Of a stretch of 45,651 bases of DNA, positions 8,767 to 15,295 are shown piece after piece (the first letter of the stretch is position 1; each line of letters begins with the position of its first letter). Source of the stretch: a bacterium (lineage in GTDB: Bacteria; Acidobacteriota; Thermoanaerobaculia; Multivoradales; J023). A model generated the notes under the pieces. The model did no database searches and was not told the DNA's origin. It worked only from the letters and a program-made list of their open reading frames with translations. The stretch lies in assembly GCA_024226315.1 (NCBI GenBank), contig JAAELT010000127.1:1-45651 (forward strand), written 5' to 3'. Both the position numbers and the translations under genes were made by a program.

Positions 8767-9183
8767 CTATGTTGGTGGATGCCAACCCGCATCTACCCAG
8801 CGGCGCCTGGCGAAGACGACCGTCGGATTGTTCATCTTCAAAGCTGACACGGTCGCCCGCCCTACGGGTGTCCTGCCGATGATGTGGGTGCCGTCTCTCG
8901 ACCACCCGAAATGATCGGCCCAACGCTGTTGGACGGGGTGGAAGAGCGCGGCGTTCTCACCTGTCTCGGGATCGACTGCGTTTTGCTGAGCGCCCTTGCT
9001 GACGTTGCAGTTGAAACAGGCCAGGCAGAGGTTCTCGATCTCGTTTCCGCCGCCTGCGACTTCGGGAACGATGTGGTCCAGGTGCATCGCGAGACCGCAG
9101 TTGTCTTCGCTGGTCTGGCAATAGGCGCAGCGGTATTCGTCGCGTGCAACGACGACGCGGCGGATAGCAGCGGGCACCGCCAT
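8767..9183 (-). CDS. HNH endonuclease
   Basis: A 138-residue small nuclease. It shows the zinc-binding pair CAYCQTSEDNC, the HNH core LDHIVPEVAGGGNEIENLCL with the metal-binding His, and the second pair CFNCNVSKG. These proteins cleave or nick DNA with a beta-beta-alpha metal finger; the substrate here cannot be read from sequence. A C-terminal ~60-residue extension (HPVQQRWADHFGWSRDGTHI) is common in free-standing HNH proteins of this length. It starts 9 bp after the stop of the small gene at 9193-9612, so the two should be co-translated. It appears intact although both genes downstream are broken. Confidence 0.85.
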   Translation of the reverse strand: MAVPAAIRRVVVARDEYRCAYCQTSEDNCGLAMHLDHIVPEVAGGGNEIENLCLACFNCNVSKGAQQNAVDPETGENAALFHPVQQRWADHFGWSRDGTHIIGRTPVGRATVSALKMNNPTVVFARRRWVDAGWHPPT

Positions 9184-9192
9184 TTTCGAGGC

Positions 9193-9612
9193 TCAGCCGC
9201 CGGCAGCAAGCCCGCTGGGAACCGGGTAACCACGCAAGGCCAGAAGGCGTCGCGCCTCCGCCCGATGCAGCATGACGCGTTGTCCCTGCACTACCAAGTC
9301 GTCGAGCTCGTCGCGCTCGGCGTCGCTCAACGGCTGCTTCTTCTGGCGCTCGGCCAAGAACTCGAGCCGCGCCTGACGATCCTCATCGAGGTTCTCGCGG
9401 CTGACTTTCTGCAACTCCTCGGCGTCGAGCAGCGCCATCCCACCAAGCTCGGCGCGGATTTTCGGCGGCAGATCTTTCTCCAGTGGCGGCAGCGACAGGG
9501 CGATCGTCGCAGCCATCACGTCCTGGACGCTCCGGGCCACGGCGGTCGCGGTCTCGCACACCCGTTGGTAGAGGTCTTCAGGCAGCTCGACGCTCACTGT
9601 TTGCCGGGGCAT
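9193..9612 (-). CDS. Small protein with ribbon-helix-helix-like N-terminus, partner of the HNH gene
   Basis: A 139-residue protein starting at the ATG at 9612, preceded by a good ribosome site (GAGAGGAGAGCAC). The N-terminus PRQTVSVELPEDLYQRVCET resembles the strand-helix start of ribbon-helix-helix DNA-binding proteins, followed by acidic helical sequence with SDAERDELDDLVVQGQRVML and a basic tail. Such proteins often accompany toxin or nuclease genes in short operons. Here the downstream partner is the HNH gene. An antitoxin or regulator role is plausible but unproven. Confidence 0.65.
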   Translation of the reverse strand: MPRQTVSVELPEDLYQRVCETATAVARSVQDVMAATIALSLPPLEKDLPPKIRAELGGMALLDAEELQKVSRENLDEDRQARLEFLAERQKKQPLSDAERDELDDLVVQGQRVMLHRAEARRLLALRGYPVPSGLAAGG

Positions 9613-9798
9613 GTGCTCTCCTCTCGCTACGGGAACGGCAGCTCGATCGAGTATCAGGTTACCACAAGGCCGAGTCACCCGCAGTCGTGATGACGTTGAC
9701 GTCGTTCCAGGGGCTGGGGTCGCTTTCGCTCTTCTGGTGACAGCCATGTACAATTGATACGGAGCCCAGTCGGGCTCCCTCGAAGCGAGGTGATGACC

Positions 9799-10083
9799 AT
9801 GGCGACCCAACCCTCTCAGTCACGTGCTTACTCGGCCGAGGAAATCGCGTCGCTCGGCGACGAGATCTACGAGAGGCAGATTCGCTCTCGGGTCGAGACC
9901 GAACACCGGGGAGAGGTCGTTGCCATCGATGTCGAGACCGGCGACTTCGCTGTCGAGAAGACTGCCCTTGCTGCTGCTGATCGCCTCCTGGCCCAGAGTC
10001 CCTCCGCGGAGATCTGGTGCGTACGCGTCGGGCATCGCGCCCTTCATCACGTCGGAGCACGATCGATTCAAGAGTTGGCGTGA
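9799..10083 (+). CDS. Conserved hypothetical protein, partner of a retroviral-type aspartic protease gene
   Basis: About 94 residues, starting at the ATG at 9799 with GAGG eight bases upstream (upstream ATG at 9793 has no room for a ribosome site). Key stretch: IRSRVETEHRGEVVAIDVET, then AADRLLAQSPSAEIWCVRVG. From memory, this family regularly lies just upstream of a clan AA aspartic protease gene, and here a GTG start of such a gene overlaps its stop (GTGA at 10080-10083). Function unknown. Confidence 0.6.
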   Translation: MATQPSQSRAYSAEEIASLGDEIYERQIRSRVETEHRGEVVAIDVETGDFAVEKTALAAADRLLAQSPSAEIWCVRVGHRALHHVGARSIQELA

Positions 10084-10306
10084 TCACGGGTGTCGTCAAC
10101 GCCGACCTCGAGGCCGTCGTCCGTCTGCGTTTGCGCGGTCCCAAGGGGCACTCTGGGATGGGAAACCCAGACTCGTGGAGGCGACTTCCATGCGAAACGC
10201 GGCTCTAATCGGAATGGGCTTGCTGCAGGATCACGAGCTTTTGATTCAAGTCGAAGAGGGCGGGAAGGTCTTCATCAAGGCGACCGAGCAAGAAGAGACA
10301 CACTGA
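10080..10306 (+). pseudogene. Internally deleted clan AA aspartic protease
   Basis: The first 22 codons from the GTG at 10080 (ITGVVNADLEAVVRLRLRGP) match the N-terminus of the small retropepsin-like protein that pairs with the upstream gene. After codon ~23 the frame changes, and from about 10145 a different frame gives the C-terminal part (ALWDGKPRLVEATS, GMGLLQDHELLIQVEEGG) up to the TGA at 10304-10306. The middle of the protein, including the DTG catalytic motif, is gone. The gene is therefore broken by an internal deletion of roughly 50-60 codons. Confidence 0.65.
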
Positions 10307-10321
10307 GAGCTTGGTTTCTAG

Positions 10322-10666
10322 GTGCGCCTTGGTTCCTGGAACGTCTCGACTGCGCCGACGTCGACACCCTCAGACGTGATACGAGCGCGCAAGAAGCCGG
10401 GGATCGAGCGCCTCGATGCCCTCGAGGCGAGTCTCGAGTATTTGCCGTTGACTACAGCTGCGATGCGTCGCGCTGCAGGGCTCTGGGCTGAGGTCCGGCA
10501 ACAGGGACTTCCCACCGCTGATCCGAAGGCGCTCGATGGAGATGTGATCCTGGCCGCGCAGGCGTTGAGCACAGGGCTGGCCGCCACGGACATCGTGGTC
10601 GCGACGACCAACGTTGGTCATCTCGCTCGGTTGGTACCCGCCGCGCTCTGGCGAGAGATCAGCTGA
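10322..10666 (+). pseudogene. PIN-domain (VapC-like) toxin lacking its N-terminus
   Basis: The C-terminal two thirds of a PIN-domain ribonuclease are clear: RARKKPGIERLDALEASLEY, AAGLWAEVRQQGLPTADPK, then DGDVILAAQAL with the catalytic Asp and VATTNVGHLARLV. The first strand with its DTN/DSN catalytic Asp is absent; the sequence before ARKKPG is unrelated filler in all frames. I read it as an N-terminally deleted remnant rather than an active toxin. Confidence 0.6.
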
Positions 10667-10717
10667 CCCGGACTCGCTGCACCGAAACGGCTTCCGAGAC
10701 CGCTGGGACAGAGAAGC

Positions 10718-10969
10718 TCATCCGCCATCCTTCCCGAATCGCTCGGCGAAGTGCTTCCAGGCGACTTCGTAGTCTTTCTCGCGGTCGCAGCGGATCCAGG
10801 GAGCCTGGTAGACAATCGTCTTCTCGCGCGGGCCGCCGGGCAGTGTGTCGTCGATCACCACCTGGGTGACGGTGACGGTGTCGTTGCCGGTGTAGCCGGC
10901 CTCTTCGGACATGTGCTTGACGTCGTTCCAGCAGGGGTTGGGGTTGGCGGACCACCCAACTACCTTCAT
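10718..10969 (-). CDS. Hypothetical protein, possibly a fragment
   Basis: An 83-residue ORF with protein-like composition (NPCWNDVKHMSEEAGY, TVTVTQVVIDDTLPGG). I do not recognise a family. A shorter related string, SDPSPWNDVNVITTAG, is found on the minus strand at about 9665-9730, where no intact gene exists, so both may be pieces of a duplicated gene. No clear ribosome site. Confidence 0.35.
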   Translation of the reverse strand: MKVVGWSANPNPCWNDVKHMSEEAGYTGNDTVTVTQVVIDDTLPGGPREKTIVYQAPWIRCDREKDYEVAWKHFAERFGKDGG

Positions 10970-11057
10970 CGAAGGCTGCCGAATGGCATTTCTAGCTTAT
11001 GACGCCCAATTGAACTCCGGGCCATCATAGGCGGAAGCTATTTTTTCTATTAGTTAC

Positions 11058-11086
11058 TTGACAAACGCTATTTCAATCTCTACACT
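11058..11086 (+). promoter_or_regulatory. Sigma-70-type promoter for the 11.1-12.7 kb unit
   Basis: Perfect -35 TTGACA at 11058-11063, 17-nt spacer, -10 TACACT at 11081-11086, with an unusually AT-rich stretch (11039-11057) upstream that could act as an UP element. It predicts a start near 11093 and a ~47-nt leader before the ATG at 11140. This is the best promoter match I found in the window. Confidence 0.75.
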
Positions 11087-11139
11087 GGCTCCATCATGGC
11101 CCTGGCCGCTTGCCGGCCAAGGCACAGGAGGTCTCGAAA

Positions 11140-11604
11140 ATGAAGGACATCACCAAGCAATCCCTCGGCGAGCTCAAGGCTCTCTACAACCGGAAGATCG
11201 AGTTCTGGACGAAGAAGAAGCTCGAGCACGAGAAGGAGATCGACAAGTGCAGACGGGAGATCAAGGCCTGCCAGACCAAGCTGCGCCATGTCGAGGCGCT
11301 GGTGAGCGCGCCAGCCGGGGCGCCCAAGGCGGCGCCCAAGGTGACCCGGAGACGGGGCAAGCGGCGGCGCCGGACGAGCCCGGTCAAGATCGCCACTTTG
11401 CAGGCTCTGCGCAACCGGCCCGGCGAACGGCTGACCACCAAGAGGCTGTTGACGGCCATCCGCCACGACACCGGCAAGCGGGTGTCGCGCCAGTCGGTGA
11501 ACGTCAACCTTGGGTTGCTGGAGAAGGAAGGACTGATCAAGAAGTTCCCCGCGCCGCGTGGCGCGGGAGCACGCTTCGTCTACTCGGCGGTGCCGAGCGC
11601 ATGA
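11140..11604 (+). CDS. Coiled-coil plus winged-helix-like protein
   Basis: A 154-residue basic protein of unknown function. Residues ~1-55 form a charged heptad-like helix (ELKALYNRKIEFWTKKKLEH onward). A very basic linker (RRRGKRRRRTSPVK) leads to a C-terminal ~65-residue helix-turn-helix/winged-helix-like domain (IATLQALRNRPGERLTTKRL, SRQSVNVNLGLLEKEGLIKK). The ATG at 11140 has CAGGAGG seven to ten bases upstream. It is the first gene behind the strong promoter at 11058-11086 and precedes a micro-ORF and the gene at 11716. A DNA-binding or nucleoid role is inferred only. Confidence 0.7.
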   Translation: MKDITKQSLGELKALYNRKIEFWTKKKLEHEKEIDKCRREIKACQTKLRHVEALVSAPAGAPKAAPKVTRRRGKRRRRTSPVKIATLQALRNRPGERLTTKRLLTAIRHDTGKRVSRQSVNVNLGLLEKEGLIKKFPAPRGAGARFVYSAVPSA

Positions 11605-11651
11605 GCCGCGGTGGACGAGAAACGACGACCGGAGAAAGGAGGTGATGGCGC

Positions 11652-11699
11652 ATGACACAGCATGACAGTCAGGAACGTCAGCAGTCCGAAAACCACTAA
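11652..11699 (+). CDS. Micro-ORF of 15 codons with an ideal ribosome site
   Basis: ATG at 11652 to TAA at 11699 encodes MTQHDSQERQQSENH. It is preceded by AAAGGAGGTGAT, a near-perfect complement to the 16S rRNA tail, at good spacing. The stop lies 16 bp before the ATG of the next gene, which has its own AAGGAGATAAAGG. It may be a real micropeptide or a translational spacer between the genes. Confidence 0.4.
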   Translation: MTQHDSQERQQSENH

Positions 11700-11715
11700 G
11701 CAAAGGAGATAAAGG

Positions 11716-12681
11716 ATGTTAGAAGCACAAAGCGATCGGATCCTCGCCCTGGTGCAGTCCGCTACCAAGGTCGAGACCGAGATCGAAACACACACCGAAG
11801 AGGTCGCGACGGGTCTCGATGAAGACTTCGCGACCGCGACCGCGGGTTGGGGAGAAGGGCAGCCGAAGCCCGACTTCCGGACCCAACTCAAGGCTCTCAA
11901 GGCCAAGCTCGGCGACTCGCGGGAGAAGCTGAGCGCGGCCGAGGAGCACACCATCGGCCTGGTCAGGCAGGGGGTCGAGCTGCGCGTGGAGCGTTCCGAG
12001 CTCGTCGAAGGACTCTACGAGGACTTCTCGAGCATGCGGCGCACCGTCGAGGAGCTCTACCGCGGCAAGGGCAAGGGCAACGTCAACGTCTTTGTCGTGG
12101 CCGGCATCCAGGGGCCCACGTCCCAGAAGCCGACCAAACTGCTGCGCCAGGTCGATCTCGCGATCAAGCATCTGCACACGCCGGGCCTCGAGTTTCCGGC
12201 CTCCCGTTTCGACGGGACCGGGCTCCAGCCCAGCCAGCTGTTGCAGGTGCTCGAACCCTACTCGGTGAGCATGCACGACGTGCAGGGCGCTCTGGGTAAG
12301 GTGGCCAGCGAGCTCAACGCCAGCCGCAAGGAGAAGAACCGCGCCATCGAGGCCCACAAGACCACGTTCAAGTGGGTGGCGAGAAACGCGGAATCTCTCT
12401 TCGAGCTCGCCGGCGAGCACGAGCTGGCCGAGCGCATCCGCCCCTCCGCCCGCCGGCCCGGACGCCGGGCAATCGAGGTGGCGAATGACAGCCAAGGTGA
12501 GTCCCAGGCCGAGAATTTCCAGGACGGAGATGCCCAGAATGGTGGCGCCGCCGTCCAGGACTCGGCGGAGTCCGCTTCCGGTGAAGGTGGATCGGGTGAG
12601 CCCGCGGGCGAGCCCAAGCCCACTTCCTCACAGGCGGTAGACGCGTCGGCGGAGCCTGCTCCGTCGCCGTCGGACGGCTGA
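11716..12681 (+). CDS. Hypothetical 321-residue protein with coiled coils and acidic tail
   Basis: I do not recognise this family. Residues ~1-120 are charged and helical (RILALVQSATKVETEIETHT, LKALKAKLGDSREKLSAAEE). A central part has VNVFVVAGIQGPTSQKPTKL and FDGTGLQPSQLLQVLEPYSV, followed by another helix and FKWVARNAESLFELAGEHEL. The last ~75 residues are low-complexity, rich in Ala, Ser, Gly, Glu and Pro. The start has a strong ribosome site (AAGGAGATAAAGG). It probably belongs to the same transcript as the gene at 11140, and a good terminator follows it. A structural role is possible. Confidence 0.7.
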   Translation: MLEAQSDRILALVQSATKVETEIETHTEEVATGLDEDFATATAGWGEGQPKPDFRTQLKALKAKLGDSREKLSAAEEHTIGLVRQGVELRVERSELVEGLYEDFSSMRRTVEELYRGKGKGNVNVFVVAGIQGPTSQKPTKLLRQVDLAIKHLHTPGLEFPASRFDGTGLQPSQLLQVLEPYSVSMHDVQGALGKVASELNASRKEKNRAIEAHKTTFKWVARNAESLFELAGEHELAERIRPSARRPGRRAIEVANDSQGESQAENFQDGDAQNGGAAVQDSAESASGEGGSGEPAGEPKPTSSQAVDASAEPAPSPSDG

Positions 12682-12687
12682 TCCCTT

Positions 12688-12732
12688 CCCCGGGCGGCTC
12701 GCGGCCTCACGCCGTGGGTCGCCCGGGGTTTT
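12688..12732 (+). terminator. Intrinsic terminator
   Basis: Nine-base perfect inverted repeat CCCCGGGCG (12688-12696) and CGCCCGGGG (12720-12728), followed by TTTT. It ends the 11.1-12.7 kb unit, 7 bp after the stop. Between it and lon (12733-12835) a minus-free, start-less plus-strand frame reads VTDQAAIVAWLRRHQLPI to a stop at 12821, perhaps a gene remnant. Confidence 0.7.
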
Positions 12733-12835
12733 CCTCTTACCTGCCCGTAACCGACCAAGCCGCGATCGTGGCCTGGCTGCGCCGTCACCAGCTGCCGATC
12801 ATCGGCTCGAAGCTGTCGTGATCCTGCTGTTCTGA

Positions 12836-15169
12836 TCAGGCGCGCGGCGCGTCGAGGCGCTCGACGATCTCCGGGATCGCGGCACGGATCACGTCGCCGA
12901 GGTTGGCGGCGAGGATGAGCTCCATCTCCTCGCGCACGGCCTCCGGCAGCTCGGCCAGATCCTTCTCGTTGTCCCTGGGCAGAATCACGCGCCGCATGCC
13001 GGCCCGGCGGGCGGCCAGCACTTTCTCCTTGATGCCGCCGATCGGCATCACCAGGCCGCTCAGGGTGATCTCGCCGGTCATCGCGGTGTCGCTGCGGGCG
13101 GGCAGGCCGCTGTAGAGCGACGCCAGCGCCGTGGCCATGGTCACCCCGGCGGACGGCCCGTCCTTGGGGATCGACCCGGCGGGGACGTGGATGTGGACGC
13201 TGCCGGGCTCGAGCTCGGGGGCGAGCACCTCGGCCTGCGTCAGCACGAAGCTGTGCGCTGCCCGCGCGGACTCTTTCATCACGTCGCCGAGCTGGCCGGT
13301 GAGGATCAGCGGCTCGCCACCCGACAGGCGGATCGCCTCGACGTAGAGCACCTCGCCGCCGACCTCGGTCCAGGCCAGGCCGGCGACCACCCCCGGTGGC
13401 ACATCTTTGCGCATCTGCTCGTGGAAGACGCGCTCGGGGCCGAGGAGGCCCGGCAGCTCGTCAGGGGTGATGTGGAAAGATTCGCCCGCCCCCTCGGCGA
13501 TGCGCAGGGCTACTTTACGAGCCAGGCGGCCGAGGGTGCGTTCCAGATTGCGAACGCCGGCCTCGCGGGTGTAGCGCCGGATGATGTGGCTCAGCGCCTC
13601 GTCCGGCACCATCAGTTGCTCCTCGTCGAGCCCGGCGTCGCTGCGTTGGCGCGGCAGCAGGTAGCGGCGGGCGATCTCCAGCTTCTCGTCGTCGCTGTAG
13701 CCCGACAGGCGCAGGACCTCCATGCGGTCGAGCAGCGGCCGCGGCAGGGTGTCGAGCGCGTTGGCGGTGGTGATGAAGAAGACCTTCGACAGATCGAAGG
13801 GCAGGTTCAGGTAGTTGTCGCGGAAGGTGTCGTTCTGCGCCGGGTCGAGGATCTCGAGCAGGGCAGCGGTGGGATCGCCGCGGTAGTCGCGCCCGAGTTT
13901 GTCGACCTCGGCGAGCATCAGCAGCGGGTTCTTGACCTCGGCGCGGCGCACGGCCTGGAGGATGCGCCCGGGCATGGCGCCGATGTAGGTGCGGCGGTGA
14001 CCGCGCAGCTCCGCCTCGTCGTGCAGGCCGCCGAGGGAGAGGCGCTCGAAGCGCCGCCCGAGAGCGCGGGCGATCGACGAGCCGAGAGAGGTCTTGCCGA
14101 CGCCCGGCGGGCCGACGAAACAGAGGATCGGCGCCTTGGCCCCGGGATTGAGCTTGAGCACCGCCAGGTGCTCGAGGATGCGCTCCTTGATCTCCGTGAG
14201 GCCGTAGTGGTCGGCGTCGAGCACCTGCCGGGCGTGGGCGAGGTCGAGGTCGTCCTCGGTCTCGGTCTGCCAGGGCAGCTCCAGCACCAGCTCGAGATAG
14301 TTGAGCGTCACGCTGTAGTCGGGGGCCGACGGCGGCAGGTTGGCGATTCGCCCGAGGGCCCGGCGGCATTCCTGGCGCACCGGGTCCGGCAGCTCCGCCA
14401 CCTCCAGGCGCTGCCGCAGCTCGTCGATCTCGGATGACTCCGAGTCGCCTTCCCCGAGCTCTTCCTGGATGGTCTTGAGCTGCTGGCGTAAGACGTACTC
14501 GCGCTGCTCGCGGTCGATCTCGGTCCGCGCCTCGGTGGCGATCTGCTTCTTCAAGTCCAGTACCTGGAGCTCGTGCTGCAGGTAGCGCGTGAGCATCCGC
14601 ATCGCCTCGACCTGGGAGTCGAGCCCGAGCAGGATCTGCGCCTTTTCGGGCGTCAGGTGAAGCATCGACGCCAGCAGGTAGACCAGGTGCATCGGGCCGT
14701 CGAGGTGGGCCACCATCTCGTGGATGTCGACCTCCGGCATCGCTTGGACGGTCTGCTGGATGCGGCCCGCCAGCTCCAGGAGCCGGCGCTTGAGCGCTTC
14801 CATTTCGGTGGCGTCGCCGGGGACCGTCGGCTTCGGCGTGACGGCCGCCTCCAGGTAGGGCTCGCTGCGCGGCAGTTCGTCGAGCGCGATCCGCTCGGTG
14901 CCGAGCAGGATCAGCTGCGCCCCCTTCTCCGAGCGAGCCGCCTGCTTGATCACCGCCCGCGTGCCGACGTTGTAGAGGTGCTCCTTGCCCGGCGCCTCCA
15001 TGCCCGCGTCGTGCTGCGCGAAGACGGCGATCAGTTGATCCTCGGTGCCCAGCGCGGCCTCGGCCGCCGCCACCGAAGCCGGGCGGTCGATCGCCACCTG
15101 CATGGCGACGTGGGGAAACAGCACCGCGTTGCGCACTGTCAACACGGGCAGGGTGTTCGGTTCCGTCAT
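12836..15169 (-). CDS. lon: ATP-dependent protease Lon
   Basis: A 777-residue LonA, close to usual length. It has the N-terminal substrate domain ([20 protein letters not shown]), the AAA+ module with Walker A GPPGVGKT (residue ~353 on), [14 protein letters not shown], sensor 1 in [10 protein letters not shown] and sensor 2 in [11 protein letters not shown], and the serine-lysine protease domain with DGPSAG (Ser about 673) and [12 protein letters not shown] (Lys about 714). It degrades misfolded and regulatory proteins in the cytoplasm. Oddity: Walker B reads [11 protein letters not shown], with Ala420 where nearly all Lon proteins have the Mg-coordinating Asp (LLDEIDK); the catalytic Glu is kept. 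The ATG at 15169 was chosen over an upstream extension because it gives the normal Lon start and has AAAGGA upstream. Confidence 0.95.
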   Translation of the reverse strand: MTEPNTLPVLTVRNAVLFPHVAMQVAIDRPASVAAAEAALGTEDQLIAVFAQHDAGMEAPGKEHLYNVGTRAVIKQAARSEKGAQLILLGTERIALDELPRSEPYLEAAVTPKPTVPGDATEMEALKRRLLELAGRIQQTVQAMPEVDIHEMVAHLDGPMHLVYLLASMLHLTPEKAQILLGLDSQVEAMRMLTRYLQHELQVLDLKKQIATEARTEIDREQREYVLRQQLKTIQEELGEGDSESSEIDELRQRLEVAELPDPVRQECRRALGRIANLPPSAPDYSVTLNYLELVLELPWQTETEDDLDLAHARQVLDADHYGLTEIKERILEHLAVLKLNPGAKAPILCFVGPPGVGKTSLGSSIARALGRRFERLSLGGLHDEAELRGHRRTYIGAMPGRILQAVRRAEVKNPLLMLAEVDKLGRDYRGDPTAALLEILDPAQNDTFRDNYLNLPFDLSKVFFITTANALDTLPRPLLDRMEVLRLSGYSDDEKLEIARRYLLPRQRSDAGLDEEQLMVPDEALSHIIRRYTREAGVRNLERTLGRLARKVALRIAEGAGESFHITPDELPGLLGPERVFHEQMRKDVPPGVVAGLAWTEVGGEVLYVEAIRLSGGEPLILTGQLGDVMKESARAAHSFVLTQAEVLAPELEPGSVHIHVPAGSIPKDGPSAGVTMATALASLYSGLPARSDTAMTGEITLSGLVMPIGGIKEKVLAARRAGMRRVILPRDNEKDLAELPEAVREEMELILAANLGDVIRAAIPEIVERLDAPRA

Positions 15170-15238
15170 ACAGCCTGGTCCTTTCGAGAACCTTCCGATC
15201 CGGTTCCGGGCCGCGATTCTATAGGGCGGACGCAAAGA

Positions 15239-15270
15239 TCCGCGGAGCTCGACGAAACGAGCCCCGCGGA
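15239..15270 (-). terminator. Strong hairpin between TonB-receptor gene and lon
   Basis: TCCGCGG (15239-15245) pairs with CCGCGGA (15264-15270), and GCTCG pairs with CGAGC inside it, around a 6-nt loop. On the minus strand it lies 25 bp after the receptor stop and is followed by a short T-rich run (TCTTTG). It probably ends the receptor transcript before lon. Confidence 0.5.
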
Positions 15271-15295
15271 CCAGGGACTGGAGCAGAGTCGCTGC

